Source: Arthrobacter terricola
Lineage (GTDB): Bacteria > Actinomycetota > Actinomycetes > Actinomycetales > Micrococcaceae
Assembly (NCBI RefSeq): GCF_004354015.1
Contig: NZ_SMRU01000002.1
Coordinates: 186,001-250,000, forward strand
DNA: 64,000 nt
Direction: 5' to 3'
How positions within the stretch are numbered: the first letter of the stretch is position 1; the number at the start of each line of letters is the position of its first letter. The notes beneath the pieces were generated by a model. That model was given only the letters and a program-made list of their open reading frames with translations, had not been told where the DNA came from and did no database searches. Below, in pieces: positions 35,658 through 46,058 of the stretch. The translations under genes were made by a program, and so were the position numbers.

Positions 35658-36631
35658 AACAAGGCGACCTTGGGCGATGCCGGGAAGATATCGTCCAGTT
35701 CGGCGCGTTCTTCCGCCGTCGGCACCCAACGCACGGCATCCGCGTTCTCTTGGATTTGTTCCGGTCGGGTCGCTCCGGCGATCACACTGGCCACCGCGGG
35801 CTGTGCCGCCAACCAGGAAAACGCCAACTGCAGTTCGCTCAAACCCCGGTCCTTCGCGAACTGGCTGAAACGGCCCAACTGAACCCAGTCGGCGTCGTCC
35901 ACCATGTTGGTGCGCGTGTGGCTCAAGCGCGAGCCCGCTGGAGCATTGCCGGGCGAGTACTTGCCCGTGAGCAGTCCGTTGGCCAGGGGGAAGTACGGCA
36001 GGACGCCGAGGCCGAACGCCTGGGCTGCCGGCAGTACCTCAAGCTCCGCGCGGCGATCCAGGAGGTTGTAATGGTTCTGCGTCGAAATGAACCGTGGCCC
36101 GCCCTGGATGCGCGCCACGTACTCCGCTTCCGCGATTTGCCACCCGGCCCGGTTCGAATGGCCGATGTACCGGACCTTCCCGCTGGACACGAGTTCATCA
36201 AGGGCGGCCAGAGTCTCTTCCACCGGCGTGAAGGGATCCGGCGTGTGGTACTGGTAGAGGTCGATCCACTCGGTCCCGAGGCGCCGCAGCGATGCCTCGA
36301 CCGCCTGGATGATGTAGCGGCGGGATCCGCGGGCACCGAAATCGTTCCCGTTGGCTCCGCGCATGTCCATACCGAATTTTGTCGCCACGATGGCGTCGTC
36401 CCGGCGGCCCTTCAACGCCTTCCCAAGCATGGCCTCGCTCAAGCCAGGTTCGCGGCCATAGACATCGGCGACATCGAAAAGCGTCACGCCGGCGTCCAGC
36501 GCCGCGTGCACTACCGCGTTCGTGCCTTCCTGCGATTCTGTTGCCGTGTTGGCGCGGCCGAGGTTGTTGCACCCCAAGCCAACGACGGAGACGGTCAATC
36601 CGGAATGTCCAAGGCGGCGATATTCAGTCAT
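35654..36631 (-). CDS. Aldo/keto reductase
   Basis: This 325-residue TIM-barrel NADPH enzyme shows the catalytic tetrad: Asp in FDVADVYG, Tyr in the same motif, Lys in VATKFG and His in YQYHTPDP. It is closest to the tas/IolS/voltage-channel-beta type. It is cotranscribed with the nucleoside hydrolase, whose TTG overlaps its stop. The substrate is unknown. Confidence 0.92.
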   Translation of the reverse strand: MTEYRRLGHSGLTVSVVGLGCNNLGRANTATESQEGTNAVVHAALDAGVTLFDVADVYGREPGLSEAMLGKALKGRRDDAIVATKFGMDMRGANGNDFGARGSRRYIIQAVEASLRRLGTEWIDLYQYHTPDPFTPVEETLAALDELVSSGKVRYIGHSNRAGWQIAEAEYVARIQGGPRFISTQNHYNLLDRRAELEVLPAAQAFGLGVLPYFPLANGLLTGKYSPGNAPAGSRLSHTRTNMVDDADWVQLGRFSQFAKDRGLSELQLAFSWLAAQPAVASVIAGATRPEQIQENADAVRWVPTAEERAELDDIFPASPKVALF

Positions 36632-36670
36632 GAATTCACCCTACAACGCCGGCCGGAACCGCCCCGCCGC

Positions 36671-36886
36671 TCATGAGGTGAAGGCAATTCCGGCTTCCTC
36701 CATCGCTTCCAGCAATTGGGCCATGACTTTCGGGCCCATGCCATGCAGGGCCGCTACCCGCTGCTCGCCGAACTCGGCAAGCTGCTCAAGGGTTTCCAAG
36801 CCTTCATGGGCAAGCGCACGACGGGCGGGAGCGGACAAGCCCTTCGGAAGTGGAGTGTGGCCGGGCCAATTGCTCTTGGGCGCCAT
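36671..36886 (-). CDS. Small helix-hairpin-helix protein
   Basis: The 71-residue protein starts MAPKSNWPGHTPLPKGLSAP and contains GLSAPARRALAHEGLETLEQL and LHGMGPKVMAQL, two helix-hairpin-helix-like turns of the kind found in the RNA polymerase alpha C-terminus and in DNA-repair proteins. DNA binding is a likely role. It lies 40 bp from the aldo/keto reductase and reads in the same direction. Confidence 0.7.
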   Translation of the reverse strand: MAPKSNWPGHTPLPKGLSAPARRALAHEGLETLEQLAEFGEQRVAALHGMGPKVMAQLLEAMEEAGIAFTS

Positions 36887-36916
36887 GGTTGTCCCTTCCA
36901 GGAACTGGGGTGGTCC

Positions 36917-37477
36917 TTAGAGAGTAAAGCCGGCGCCCGTTTTCGGCGAATGCTTGACTTTGAATTCACCAGGGGCGCCATGCGGGGAAGCCGCAATGCT
37001 TAATTTGGTGAAATCCAGGTCCTCACCACGGATGCAGACCTTGATGGCGTTCACCGCCTTGTTTACATCGGGGCAGAGGCAGAAGATGTTGAGCTTCGAA
37101 TCGGCGATTTCCGAACGGTCCACCACTCCAAGGCCCCGCCACGCGAGTTCACTAGTCAACGCAGCCTTCGCTTTCCGTTCGAGGTAGCGGTCGCGCTCGG
37201 TGCCGTCTTTGGTCTTCAGCGCGATCTGGGCGACGACCCAGAACTGCTCGGCCTCGGGAATCTCTTCGTATCCGTCTTCTTCGCACTGGGCCGCGAATGC
37301 AGCCATGAGGCTTTCCACCGAGTCCCCGTCCTCGACGTCGGCTTCTTCGGTGCGGCTCTGGTGCCCCACGACCCCGTGGTTGACGACGAACTGATTGAAC
37401 TCGTCGTCATACCACGCCTCGCGGAAGTGCAGGACTGCATCCTCGTCGCGCTTGTAAGTGCGGATAATCCCGCTCAT
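36917..37477 (-). CDS. Conserved hypothetical protein
   Basis: I do not recognise this acidic 186-residue protein. It begins MSGIIRTYKRDEDAVLHFREAWYDDE, which reads as a mostly beta fold, and has a C-terminal Cys pair in NIFCLCPDVNKAVNAIKVC. The ATG at 37475-37477 follows AGGAAGGG, a very good ribosome site; an ATG twelve codons earlier would run into dxs. It follows dxs in the same direction, 32 bp away, and may share its transcript. Confidence 0.75.
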   Translation of the reverse strand: MSGIIRTYKRDEDAVLHFREAWYDDEFNQFVVNHGVVGHQSRTEEADVEDGDSVESLMAAFAAQCEEDGYEEIPEAEQFWVVAQIALKTKDGTERDRYLERKAKAALTSELAWRGLGVVDRSEIADSKLNIFCLCPDVNKAVNAIKVCIRGEDLDFTKLSIAASPHGAPGEFKVKHSPKTGAGFTL

Positions 37478-37509
37478 CGGGTTCCCTTCCTGGACGTTCG
37501 CGTCCTGGC

Positions 37510-39483
37510 TCATAGCTTGGGGAGGCTGCCCGTGCTCGGGTGCTCCTGTCCCGGGAGGGGACGCGCAAACGGTACCTTCGTGCCCAAAACCTGGGCGACG
37601 ACGTCGTGCGCTACTTGCTGCGCCGTGAGCCCAACGCGCTCAAGGACTTCGTTCCTGGTTCCGTGGTCGAGGAACTCGACCGGAAGTCCCACCTCGTTGA
37701 GGGCGGTATCGACGCCGGCCGCGCGCATCTCCTGGCGGATCCGGGAACCGACGCCTCCTGCACGAACGCCGTCTTCGATGCAGACAACCAAGCGGTGCCG
37801 CGCCGCGAGGGCGATGATCGACTTGCGCACGGGCAGGACCCAGCGCGGATCCACCACCGTGGAGCTGATGCCTTGCGAACCGAGGCGGGCCGCAACATCC
37901 AAGGCGAGCTCGGACATCGCGCCGACACTGACGATGAGGACGTCGTTCTCCGTGGATCCGGCCGGACGACGCGCCAGGACATCGACGCCGTCGGACAAGC
38001 GCTCGATCGCCTCAACCTCGTCTCCGACGCTGCCCTTCGAGAAGCGGACAACGCTGGGAGCATCGGAAATGGCGACGGCTTCGCGAAGCTCTTCGCGCAA
38101 GCGGCTTGCGTCGCGTGGAGCGGCGAGATGCAGCCCGGGAACGATCTGGACCATCGCCATGTCCCACATGCCATGGTGGCTGGCGCCGTCCGGTCCGGTG
38201 ACGCCGGCGCGGTCCAGGACAACCGTCACGCCTGCTTTGTGGAGGGCAACATCCATGAGGAGCTGGTCGAGCGCCCGGTTGAGGAAGGTCGCATAGATAG
38301 CGACCACAGGGTGCAGACCGCCAAACGCCATGCCCGCTGCTGAAGTGAGGGCGTGTTGTTCGGCGATTCCGACGTCGATGACACGCTTGGGGTGCCGTTC
38401 CGCGAACTTGTGGAGTCCCACGGGAATCAGCATGGCCCCGGTGATGCCCACGATGTCTTCGCGTTCGTCGGCGATATCGGCAATCTCTTCCGCGAAAACC
38501 GACGTCCACGAGCGTGCGCCGCCAATTTGCGTGGGCTCGCCGGTCTCCGGATCGATGACGCCCACAGCATGGAACTGGTCCGCCTCGTTTGCGAGGGCCG
38601 GTGCGTAGCCGTGGCCCTTCTCGGTCATGGCATGCACGATCACCGGGCCGCCATAGTTCCGGGCCGTGGACAAGGCATGCTCAAGCGCCTTGAGGTTATG
38701 GCCGTCGACCGGGCCGATGTACTTCATCCCAAGGTCTTCGAACATCCCTTGCGGCGCCCACCAGTCCTTGATGCCTTTCTTCATGGCATGCAAGCTCTTA
38801 TAGGTGAACTGGCCGATCGGTCCGCCGTTCTGCAGCCTCTTCTTCCACCAGTCGAGCACCACCTCATAGGCGGGCGTCGCACGGAAGGAGTCGATGGTGG
38901 GCCGCAGCGACGCGAGGTAGTCAGCCAGGCCACCGACAGTGGGCGCATACGAGCGGCCGTTGTCGTTGACGACGATGACTACGCGCCGGCGCTTGTCCGC
39001 CGCGATGTTGTTGATGGCCTCCCATGCCATACCGCCCGTCAACGCCCCGTCACCCACGACGGCGACGACGCAGCGATCGTTTTCGCCCTTCAGTTGCCTT
39101 GCCCGGGAAATACCGTCCGCCCATGACAGGGATGACGAGGCGTGGGAGCTTTCCACGATGTCATGCTCTGATTCGGCGCGATCCGGGTACCCGGACAAGC
39201 CGCCCTGTTGCCGCAGCGTGCTGAAGTCCTGGCGTCCGGTCAGCAGCTTGTGGACGTAGGACTGGTGTCCGGTGTCAAAAACAATGCTGTCCCGGGGGGA
39301 ATCGAAAACCTTGTGGATGGCCATGGTGAGTTCCACCACGCCGAGGTTCGGGCCCAAGTGTCCACCCGTTTGAGCGACGTTGGTGATGAGGAAAGTCCTG
39401 ATCTCGCCGGCAAGCCGCTCCAACTGTTCGTTGGTGAGTTTGCCCAGGTCCTGCGGATTCCGGATTGTCTCCAAAAGTCCCAA
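37510..39483 (-). CDS. dxs: 1-deoxy-D-xylulose-5-phosphate synthase
   Basis: Dxs condenses pyruvate and glyceraldehyde 3-phosphate using thiamine diphosphate, the entry step of the methylerythritol phosphate route to isoprenoids. The 657-residue enzyme has [17 protein letters not shown] for cofactor binding, the [18 protein letters not shown] segment and [13 protein letters not shown] in the pyrimidine domain. The start is TTG at 39481-39483, placed just after a strong AAGGAGG. It lies 74 bp from the terminator that ends acnA. Confidence 0.96.
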   Translation of the reverse strand: MGLLETIRNPQDLGKLTNEQLERLAGEIRTFLITNVAQTGGHLGPNLGVVELTMAIHKVFDSPRDSIVFDTGHQSYVHKLLTGRQDFSTLRQQGGLSGYPDRAESEHDIVESSHASSSLSWADGISRARQLKGENDRCVVAVVGDGALTGGMAWEAINNIAADKRRRVVIVVNDNGRSYAPTVGGLADYLASLRPTIDSFRATPAYEVVLDWWKKRLQNGGPIGQFTYKSLHAMKKGIKDWWAPQGMFEDLGMKYIGPVDGHNLKALEHALSTARNYGGPVIVHAMTEKGHGYAPALANEADQFHAVGVIDPETGEPTQIGGARSWTSVFAEEIADIADEREDIVGITGAMLIPVGLHKFAERHPKRVIDVGIAEQHALTSAAGMAFGGLHPVVAIYATFLNRALDQLLMDVALHKAGVTVVLDRAGVTGPDGASHHGMWDMAMVQIVPGLHLAAPRDASRLREELREAVAISDAPSVVRFSKGSVGDEVEAIERLSDGVDVLARRPAGSTENDVLIVSVGAMSELALDVAARLGSQGISSTVVDPRWVLPVRKSIIALAARHRLVVCIEDGVRAGGVGSRIRQEMRAAGVDTALNEVGLPVEFLDHGTRNEVLERVGLTAQQVAHDVVAQVLGTKVPFARPLPGQEHPSTGSLPKL

Positions 39484-39557
39484 CGGCCCCTCCTTAGGGT
39501 TGTTGACGTGCTATACAACTTTAGCGCCTTGGCCGCACTAAGCCGCGGACAAAACTA

Positions 39558-39590
39558 CAGCCCCGGCCGGTCAAAGACCAGCCGGGGCTG
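39558..39590 (-). terminator. Rho-independent terminator after acnA
   Basis: A 15-bp stem with one G-T pair joins 39558-39572 and 39576-39590 around AAA. On the minus strand, TTTT follows at 39551-39554. It ends the acnA transcript. Confidence 0.88.
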
Positions 39591-39631
39591 TGGCTATCGC
39601 CTTGTCACAGGCAAAACTACGCTAGTGAACC

Positions 39632-42445
39632 CTACTTCGAGGAGATCTGGCGCAGGACGTACTGCAGGATACCGCCGTTGCGGTAGTAGTCCGCTTCGCC
39701 CGGGGTGTCGATGCGCAGGACGGCATCGAAGGACTTGGCGGTACCGTCTTCTGCGGTTGCCGTGACCTTGAGGGTCCGCGGGGTGTTGCCGTTGTTCAGC
39801 TCGGTGACACCCTCCACCGAGAAGGTCTCGGTGCCAGCCAGGCCGAGGGACGCGGCAGACTCGCCGGCCGGGAACTGCAGCGGCAGGACGCCCATTCCGA
39901 TGAGGTTGGAGCGGTGGATGCGCTCGTAGCTCTCGGCGACGACGGCCTTCACGCCAAGAAGCGCGGTGCCCTTGGCGGCCCAGTCACGGGACGAACCGGA
40001 ACCGTACTCCTTGCCCGCGAGGACAACGAGCGGAGTACCGGCAGCCTGGTAGTTCTGCGCGGCGTCGTAGACGTACGCCTGGGGTCCGTCAGCCTGGGTG
40101 AAGTCGCGGGTAAAGCCGCCCTCCACGCCGTCGAGCAGCTGGTTCTTGATGCGGATGTTCGCGAAGGTACCGCGGATCATGACCTCGTGGTTGCCACGGC
40201 GCGAGCCATAGGAGTTGAAGTCCTTGCGCTCCACGCCGTTGGCCAGGAGGTACTGACCGGCCGGGGTGTCCGACTTGAAGGAACCGGCCGGGGAGATGTG
40301 GTCGGTGGTGACGGAGTCGCCCAGCTTCAAGAGGACACGGGCACCCGTGATGTCCGATACCGGCTCCGGCTGCGCCTTCATGCCTTCGAAGTACGGGGGC
40401 TTCCGGACGTACGTGGACTTGTCATCCCAAGCGAAGGTATCGCCGGCCGGGGTGTCGAGTGCTTTCCAGCGGTCGTCGCCGTCGAAGACGCCTTCGTAGC
40501 CGCGGGCGAACATTTCCTTGTCGATCGAGGAATCGATGACCTTCTGGACTTCCACCGGGTTCGGCCAGATGTCCTTCAAGAAGACGTCGTTGCCGTCCTG
40601 GTCCTGGCCCAGGGCATCCGCGTCGAAGTCGAAGTCCATGGTCCCGGCGAGGGCGTAGGCGATGACCAACGGCGGGGAAGCCAGGTAGTTCATCTTGACG
40701 TCCGGGTTGATGCGGCCTTCGAAGTTACGGTTTCCGGAGAGGACCGCGGTGACCGAGAGGTCGTTGGCCTGGATGGCCTCGGAGATTTCGGCGTCGAGCG
40801 GACCGGAGTTGCCGATGCAGGTGGCGCAACCGTAACCAACGATGTAGAAACCGAGCTTCTCCAGGTACGGAGTCAGGCCGGACTTTTCGTAGTAGTCAGT
40901 CACCACCTTGGAACCGGGAGCCACCGAGGTCTTGACCCAAGGCTTCGAGGTGAGGCCCTTGTCTACGGCGTTGCGGGCGAGCAGCGCGGCGGCCAGCATG
41001 ACCGAGGGGTTGGACGTGTTCGTGCACGAGGTGATCGATGCGATGGACACGGCACCGTGGTCGAGCTCGAACTCGCGGCCATCAGCCGTGGTGACGCTGA
41101 CCTTGTTCGACGGACGGCCGTTGGTCTTCGGCCCGTGGGCGTGCGGGGCGGTGTCGGCCAAGTGGGTCGCGGTGGCGGTGAACGACGGCGAATCGGAGGC
41201 CGGGAAGCTCTCGTCGATCGCTTCGTCCAGGCTGCCGTCGGCCAGGTCTTCCTTCACGTAGTTGCGCAGGTCGTCGCGGAACTGGGCCTTGGCCTCGGAC
41301 AGGATGATGCGGTCCTGCGGACGCTTCGGGCCGGAAATGGACGGCACAACAGTGGACAGGTCAAGCTCAAGGTATTCGGAGAACTTGATCTCGCGCGAAG
41401 CATCGTGCCACAGGCCCTGTTCCTTTGCGTAGGCCTCGACGAGCGCGACGTTCTGCTCGGAGCGGCCGGTCAGGCGCAGGTACTCGAGGGTGACATCGTC
41501 AATCGGGAACATGGCGGCAGTGGAACCGAATTCGGGGCTCATGTTACCGATGGTCGCGCGGTTTGCCAGAGGCACGGCTGCGACGCCTTCGCCGTAGAAT
41601 TCCACGAACTTGCCGACCACGCCGTGCTGGCGCAGCTGCTCGGTGATGGTGAGGACGACGTCGGTGGCGGTGGCGCCTGCCGGAATGGAACCGGAAAGCT
41701 TGAAGCCGACAACGCGGGGAATCAGCATGGACACGGGCTGGCCAAGCATCGCAGCCTCGGCTTCGATGCCGCCAACGCCCCAACCGAGGACACCCAGGCC
41801 GTTGACCATGGTGGTGTGGGAGTCGGTGCCGACGCAGGTGTCCGGGTAGGCGCGAAGGACGCCGTCAACCTCGCGGGTCATGATGGTGCGTGCCAGGTAT
41901 TCGATGTTGACCTGGTGGACAATTCCCGTTCCCGGGGGGACAACCTTGAAGTCGTCAAATGCGGTCTGGCCCCAGCGGAGGAACTGGTAACGCTCGCCGT
42001 TGCGCTGGTATTCGATCTCCATGTTGCGCTCCAGCGCACCGGAGTTGCCGAAGACGTCGATCTGCACGGAGTGGTCGATGACCATCTCGGCGGGAGCCAA
42101 CGGGTTGACGCGCTTAGGGTCGCCGCCAAGGTCCTTGATGGCTTCGCGCATCGTGGCGAGGTCAACAACGCAGGGAACGCCGGTGAAGTCCTGCATGATC
42201 ACGCGGGCCGGAGTGAACTGGATCTCCGTATCGGGCTGGGCGTCCGGGTCCCAGCCGGCCAGTGCGCGGACGTGGTCTGCCGTGATATTGGCGCCATCTT
42301 CAGTCCGCAGGAGGTTTTCAAGCAATACTTTAAGGCTGAACGGAAGGCTGTCTGCGCCTTCAACGGAGTTCAACCGGAAAATTTCATAATCGGTGCCGGC
42401 TACATTCAGTACGCCTTTGGAACCGAAGCTGTCCACAGTGCTCAT
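39632..42445 (-). CDS. acnA: Aconitate hydratase
   Basis: AcnA converts citrate to isocitrate through cis-aconitate in the citric acid cycle and needs a [4Fe-4S] cluster. At 937 residues it is a normal AcnA. The three cluster cysteines are in [12 protein letters not shown] and YGCATCIGN. The ribosome site AGAGGAG precedes the ATG at 42443-42445. An iron box at 42503-42521 overlaps the likely promoter. When iron is scarce, cytoplasmic aconitase often acts as an RNA-binding regulator, which cannot be judged here. Confidence 0.97.
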   Translation of the reverse strand: MSTVDSFGSKGVLNVAGTDYEIFRLNSVEGADSLPFSLKVLLENLLRTEDGANITADHVRALAGWDPDAQPDTEIQFTPARVIMQDFTGVPCVVDLATMREAIKDLGGDPKRVNPLAPAEMVIDHSVQIDVFGNSGALERNMEIEYQRNGERYQFLRWGQTAFDDFKVVPPGTGIVHQVNIEYLARTIMTREVDGVLRAYPDTCVGTDSHTTMVNGLGVLGWGVGGIEAEAAMLGQPVSMLIPRVVGFKLSGSIPAGATATDVVLTITEQLRQHGVVGKFVEFYGEGVAAVPLANRATIGNMSPEFGSTAAMFPIDDVTLEYLRLTGRSEQNVALVEAYAKEQGLWHDASREIKFSEYLELDLSTVVPSISGPKRPQDRIILSEAKAQFRDDLRNYVKEDLADGSLDEAIDESFPASDSPSFTATATHLADTAPHAHGPKTNGRPSNKVSVTTADGREFELDHGAVSIASITSCTNTSNPSVMLAAALLARNAVDKGLTSKPWVKTSVAPGSKVVTDYYEKSGLTPYLEKLGFYIVGYGCATCIGNSGPLDAEISEAIQANDLSVTAVLSGNRNFEGRINPDVKMNYLASPPLVIAYALAGTMDFDFDADALGQDQDGNDVFLKDIWPNPVEVQKVIDSSIDKEMFARGYEGVFDGDDRWKALDTPAGDTFAWDDKSTYVRKPPYFEGMKAQPEPVSDITGARVLLKLGDSVTTDHISPAGSFKSDTPAGQYLLANGVERKDFNSYGSRRGNHEVMIRGTFANIRIKNQLLDGVEGGFTRDFTQADGPQAYVYDAAQNYQAAGTPLVVLAGKEYGSGSSRDWAAKGTALLGVKAVVAESYERIHRSNLIGMGVLPLQFPAGESAASLGLAGTETFSVEGVTELNNGNTPRTLKVTATAEDGTAKSFDAVLRIDTPGEADYYRNGGILQYVLRQISSK

Positions 42446-42502
42446 GGCAGGACTCCTCTCGCAACAGCTTTCATCTTTGTCGCGCGGGTGACCGCTAGCT
42501 AG

Positions 42503-42521
42503 TTAGGTATACCTAAGCTAA
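42503..42521 (-). promoter_or_regulatory. DtxR/IdeR-type iron box of acnA
   Basis: The 19-mer matches the DtxR consensus TTAGGTTAGCCTAACCTAA at 15 positions, and its first 14 bases are a perfect palindrome (TTAGGTATACCTAA). It lies 58 bp before the acnA start. Iron-dependent control of aconitase by DtxR is known in corynebacteria. Confidence 0.75.
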
Positions 42522-42587
42522 GCAAATGCCGCCGGTCGGTGGAGAACTGGAACGCGACATGGGAACTTCATCACCATCGTATGTGGG

Positions 42588-43976
42588 CTATGCCGCAGGC
42601 ACCAGCAACGCAACGGTCTCCAGATGATGCGTATGCGGGTACAAGTCGAAGGCCCGCAGCGATTCGAGCCGCCAGCCGCCGTTGCGGAAGTAGCCCAAAT
42701 CACGTGCGAAGGACGCGGGATCGCACGACACATACGCGATGGCACGCGGACCGGAGTCAATGAGCTGGCTGACAACCGCTTTGCCGGCCCCGGCCCGCGG
42801 CGGGTCGATCACCAGGGAATCGAAGGTGCGCGGACGTTGGCGAAGGACCCGCTCCACCTTGCCCTGGACAATTTCCACGTGGGGTTCGCCGTGCAGGTTC
42901 TTGCGGGCATCGCGGCTCGTGCCGGGCGAGCCTTCCACCGACAAGACCGAGCCGGTAACACCCACGGCATCCGCCAGCGGCGCAGTAAACAGTCCGGCAC
43001 CGGCGTAGAGATCCGCCACTGTCGATCCCGGACCGAGGTACCCGCCACCGTGCAGGAAACCGGTCACGGCACCGACCAACGCCTCCGGAGCATCCTTGTG
43101 GATCTGCCAGAAACCTTCCCCGGTAACCCTGTACTCGTGGCCCGCAGCCGATTCCTGGACCCAGGTGCGGCCCCGCAACTGCAGCACCTCGCCACGCACG
43201 GGATCGAAACTGGCCACTGACGAGTCATGCGGAAGCTGCGCCAGAATCCAGTTGAGCCGTTTGGCATCGGTTCCCGGCTCCGGCGCGAGCAGGATAAGCG
43301 GGCGCGACCCGTTCGAGGGCGCGGCAACCTCCACCCTCGAAATCCCCCGCAGGTCGACGTCCCACAACCGGAGCTCATTGATCGCGGGGAGCGCTAGCGG
43401 CATGTCGTGCACCGGAATGAGGACGTCGGAACGGTGGGCGTGCATCCCCAACCGGCCTTCGGGGGTGACCGCGAAGCTGGCGCGCGTCCGCCACCCGAGG
43501 CCTGACTCGCCAAGGCGATCGCCGTCGTCGGGCACTGGATCGCCGCCGCGGGCGGCTTCAACCTCGACGTGGAGTTCGACGCCGGCAAGCCGCTTCAGCT
43601 GTTCGGCGAGGACCTCTGATTTGAGTTGCCGCTGCCGTTGCAGCGTCACGTGGCCCAGCTCGGCACCGCCGACGGGCGGACCGCCCTTGCGCCAGGCCGC
43701 GATGGAATCGGCGAGGCTCCAGAAGTGGTGCGTCCGGTCAGGCGACGCTTCGAGGACCTCGACGACGTCGGCACGCCAGAAACGCGACGCCTCGCCGGAA
43801 TCCGTGAGCCGGATCCTGACCTTCTCCCCCGGAATGGCATGGCGAACAAAGATCACCCGGCCCTCGTGCCTGGCGACGAAGTGGCCACCATGGGCGATCG
43901 GGCCGACATCAACCACGAGTTCGGTGGAGGCCTGGGAATCGGGCAGGCTGGATTCCGTGTTGCTCGGGTGGGTCAT
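42588..43976 (-). CDS. TrmA/RumA-type RNA uracil-5 methyltransferase without Fe-S motif
   Basis: This 462-residue SAM-dependent enzyme has an N-terminal TRAM-like domain and a Rossmann domain with DLYAGAGLFTAPLA. The nucleophilic cysteine is in YVSCDPASFARDL, followed by FDLYPHTHHLETVALL. The cysteine-rich [4Fe-4S] segment of RumA, expected around residue 95, is not there; that stretch reads HFWSLADSIAAWRKGG instead. Target RNA is unknown. The ATG overlaps the stop of the KimA-like gene. Confidence 0.9.
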   Translation of the reverse strand: MTHPSNTESSLPDSQASTELVVDVGPIAHGGHFVARHEGRVIFVRHAIPGEKVRIRLTDSGEASRFWRADVVEVLEASPDRTHHFWSLADSIAAWRKGGPPVGGAELGHVTLQRQRQLKSEVLAEQLKRLAGVELHVEVEAARGGDPVPDDGDRLGESGLGWRTRASFAVTPEGRLGMHAHRSDVLIPVHDMPLALPAINELRLWDVDLRGISRVEVAAPSNGSRPLILLAPEPGTDAKRLNWILAQLPHDSSVASFDPVRGEVLQLRGRTWVQESAAGHEYRVTGEGFWQIHKDAPEALVGAVTGFLHGGGYLGPGSTVADLYAGAGLFTAPLADAVGVTGSVLSVEGSPGTSRDARKNLHGEPHVEIVQGKVERVLRQRPRTFDSLVIDPPRAGAGKAVVSQLIDSGPRAIAYVSCDPASFARDLGYFRNGGWRLESLRAFDLYPHTHHLETVALLVPAA

Positions 43977-45949
43977 TGGGTGTCCTGCAGTGCCTTTGCT
44001 TCTTCGGAGGATTTCAATTGCCAAGGGACGCTCGCCACCATGACGCCGGGCTCGAAGTGGAGCCGGGCCTTGATGCGCAGCGCGGTCTGGTTGTGGACGA
44101 GCTGTTCCCACCACTTGCCCACGACATATTCAGGGATGTAGACAACGATCAAATCCCGCGGGGACTCGCTCTTCATGTTCTTGACGTAGTCCAGGATGGG
44201 CGTGACAGTTTCCCGGTATGGGCTGGCGAGGACCGTCAACGGAACGGGAATGTCCAGTTTGTCCCACGACTCGACCGTGTGGGCCGTTTCTTCGTGGTCG
44301 ATGTCCACGATGATGGCATCGAGCCGGGAAGGCCGCGACGCCCGCGCGTAGGCCAGCGCGCGAAGCACCGGCTTGCGGACATGGGAGACCAGGAGAACCG
44401 CATGGACCCGGGTGGGCAACGCCCTCGGCGAGGAGTCCTCGTCCACTGCGAGTTCCTTGGCCACATTGTCGTAATGGGCCCGGATGCTCCACATGATGAG
44501 GAACAGCACGAACATGGCCAGGAGCGCGATCCAGGCACCTTGCTCGAACTTGGTGATCAGCACGATCGTCAGCACGAGCGCAGTCATTCCGAAGCCGAGA
44601 CCGTTGATGGTGCGCGACTTCAGGATCCTGCGGCGGACAGCTTTGTCCCGGGCAAGCTTGAGTTCGCGGCCCCAGTGCCGGACCATGCCCAACTGGCTCA
44701 TGGTGAAGGAAATGAAGACGCCCACGATGTACAGCTGGATCAGCTTGGTCACATCGGCGTTGAAGGAAATGATCAGGACAAGGGCCCCGGCGGCGAGTGC
44801 CAGGACACCGTTGCTGAACGCGAGCCGGTCGCCGCGGGTGCGCAACTGGCGCGGCAAGTACCCGTCCTGCGCCAGGATCGAGCCGAGCACAGGGAAACCG
44901 TTGAACGCCGTGTTGGAGGCGAAAACGAGGATTACGCCCGTAGCGGCCACCACAATATAGAACGGGATGGAACCCGCTCCGAAGATGGTCTGCGCGATCT
45001 GGCTGATGACGGGGTTCTGGATGTAGTCCTCGGGCACGGGCTGCCCATTAAGGAGGAATTCCTTTGCCGGGTCCATCACGATGTGGACCTTCGTGGCATT
45101 GGCGAGGTAGATGATGCCGGCGAGCATGGCTGACGCGATGGCGCCCAGCAGCAGCAAGGTTGTGGCCGCATTCTTGCTCTTGGGCTTCTTGAAGTTGGGC
45201 ACGCCATTGCTAATGGCCTCGACACCCGTCAAGGCGGCCGCGCCCGAAGAAAACGCCCGAAGCAGCAGGAACCCTCCCGCCAAACCGACAAGTCCCTGGT
45301 CGAAGCCCTCTTGCGGAACGATGGTGAAGGCCGCCGAAGGAGCCTGGCCGAGGTTGCCCGTGACGGCCTGGAAGATGCCCACAAGCGTCATGCCCAGGAT
45401 GGAAACCATGAAGATATAGGTAGGAACGGCGAAGACATTGCCGGCTTCCTTGATGCCGCGCAGGTTCACAAGCGCGAGGATGATGACGCCGACTGTTGCG
45501 ATGGCCGCTTGTTCCCCGTGGAGCGCCGGAATGGCCGTTGTCAGGTAGGCGGCCGCGGAAGACATCGACACAGCCACGGTGAGGACGTAGTCCACAAGCA
45601 GCGCCGCGGCGACGGTCAGGCCCGCGAACTTCCCAAGGTTGACGTTCGCGATCTCGTAGTCTCCGCCACCCGAAGGATACGCGTGGACGTTCTGGCGGTA
45701 GGATGCAACGACTGTGAGGAGAACCACCATCACGGCGAGGCCCACCAGCGGTGAGATGGACACCGCGCTGACGCCGGCCAAAGCCAGCGTCAAGAGGATT
45801 TCGTCCGGGGCGTATGCCACCGACGACAAGGCGTCTGAGGCGAAAATCGGCAGCGCAATGCGTTTCGGAAGCAGCGTATGGGACAACCGGTCATTACGGA
45901 ACGGCCGCCCCACCAACACACGCTTCACAGCGTTGAGAATTGTCAGCAC
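43973..45949 (-). CDS. KimA-like potassium importer (APC superfamily)
   Basis: This 658-residue permease has about twelve helices to residue 480 and a soluble C-terminal domain. It starts GTG (45947-45949). The K+-binding residues described for Bacillus KimA (D36, Y43, D117, T121, from memory) have equivalents at a constant shift of three: D39 and Y46 in SDALSSVAY, and D120 and T124 in LLVDYVLT. This supports potassium/proton symport over amino-acid transport, the usual label. It diverges from two RCK proteins that may regulate it. The stop overlaps the methyltransferase start. Confidence 0.8.
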   Translation of the reverse strand: MLTILNAVKRVLVGRPFRNDRLSHTLLPKRIALPIFASDALSSVAYAPDEILLTLALAGVSAVSISPLVGLAVMVVLLTVVASYRQNVHAYPSGGGDYEIANVNLGKFAGLTVAAALLVDYVLTVAVSMSSAAAYLTTAIPALHGEQAAIATVGVIILALVNLRGIKEAGNVFAVPTYIFMVSILGMTLVGIFQAVTGNLGQAPSAAFTIVPQEGFDQGLVGLAGGFLLLRAFSSGAAALTGVEAISNGVPNFKKPKSKNAATTLLLLGAIASAMLAGIIYLANATKVHIVMDPAKEFLLNGQPVPEDYIQNPVISQIAQTIFGAGSIPFYIVVAATGVILVFASNTAFNGFPVLGSILAQDGYLPRQLRTRGDRLAFSNGVLALAAGALVLIISFNADVTKLIQLYIVGVFISFTMSQLGMVRHWGRELKLARDKAVRRRILKSRTINGLGFGMTALVLTIVLITKFEQGAWIALLAMFVLFLIMWSIRAHYDNVAKELAVDEDSSPRALPTRVHAVLLVSHVRKPVLRALAYARASRPSRLDAIIVDIDHEETAHTVESWDKLDIPVPLTVLASPYRETVTPILDYVKNMKSESPRDLIVVYIPEYVVGKWWEQLVHNQTALRIKARLHFEPGVMVASVPWQLKSSEEAKALQDTQ

Positions 45950-46058
45950 TCCGCAAAGCTACTCTGAATCGAACGCGATGTCATGGCGGACTGCCTTCAA
46001 CGACTTCCCCCGGTAGAGTCTTACCGAGCGGCATGCATAAACAGTGTAAGGAGAGACC

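Noticed and set aside
35658..35729. A longer start for the nucleoside hydrolase
   Set aside because: It would lie in the aldo/keto reductase coding region; the TTG that overlaps its stop fits the family and the operon style.
39914..42502. An 862-codon open frame antisense to acnA
   Set aside because: High-GC third positions suppress stops in the antisense frame. The product has no recognisable motif and acnA is certain.
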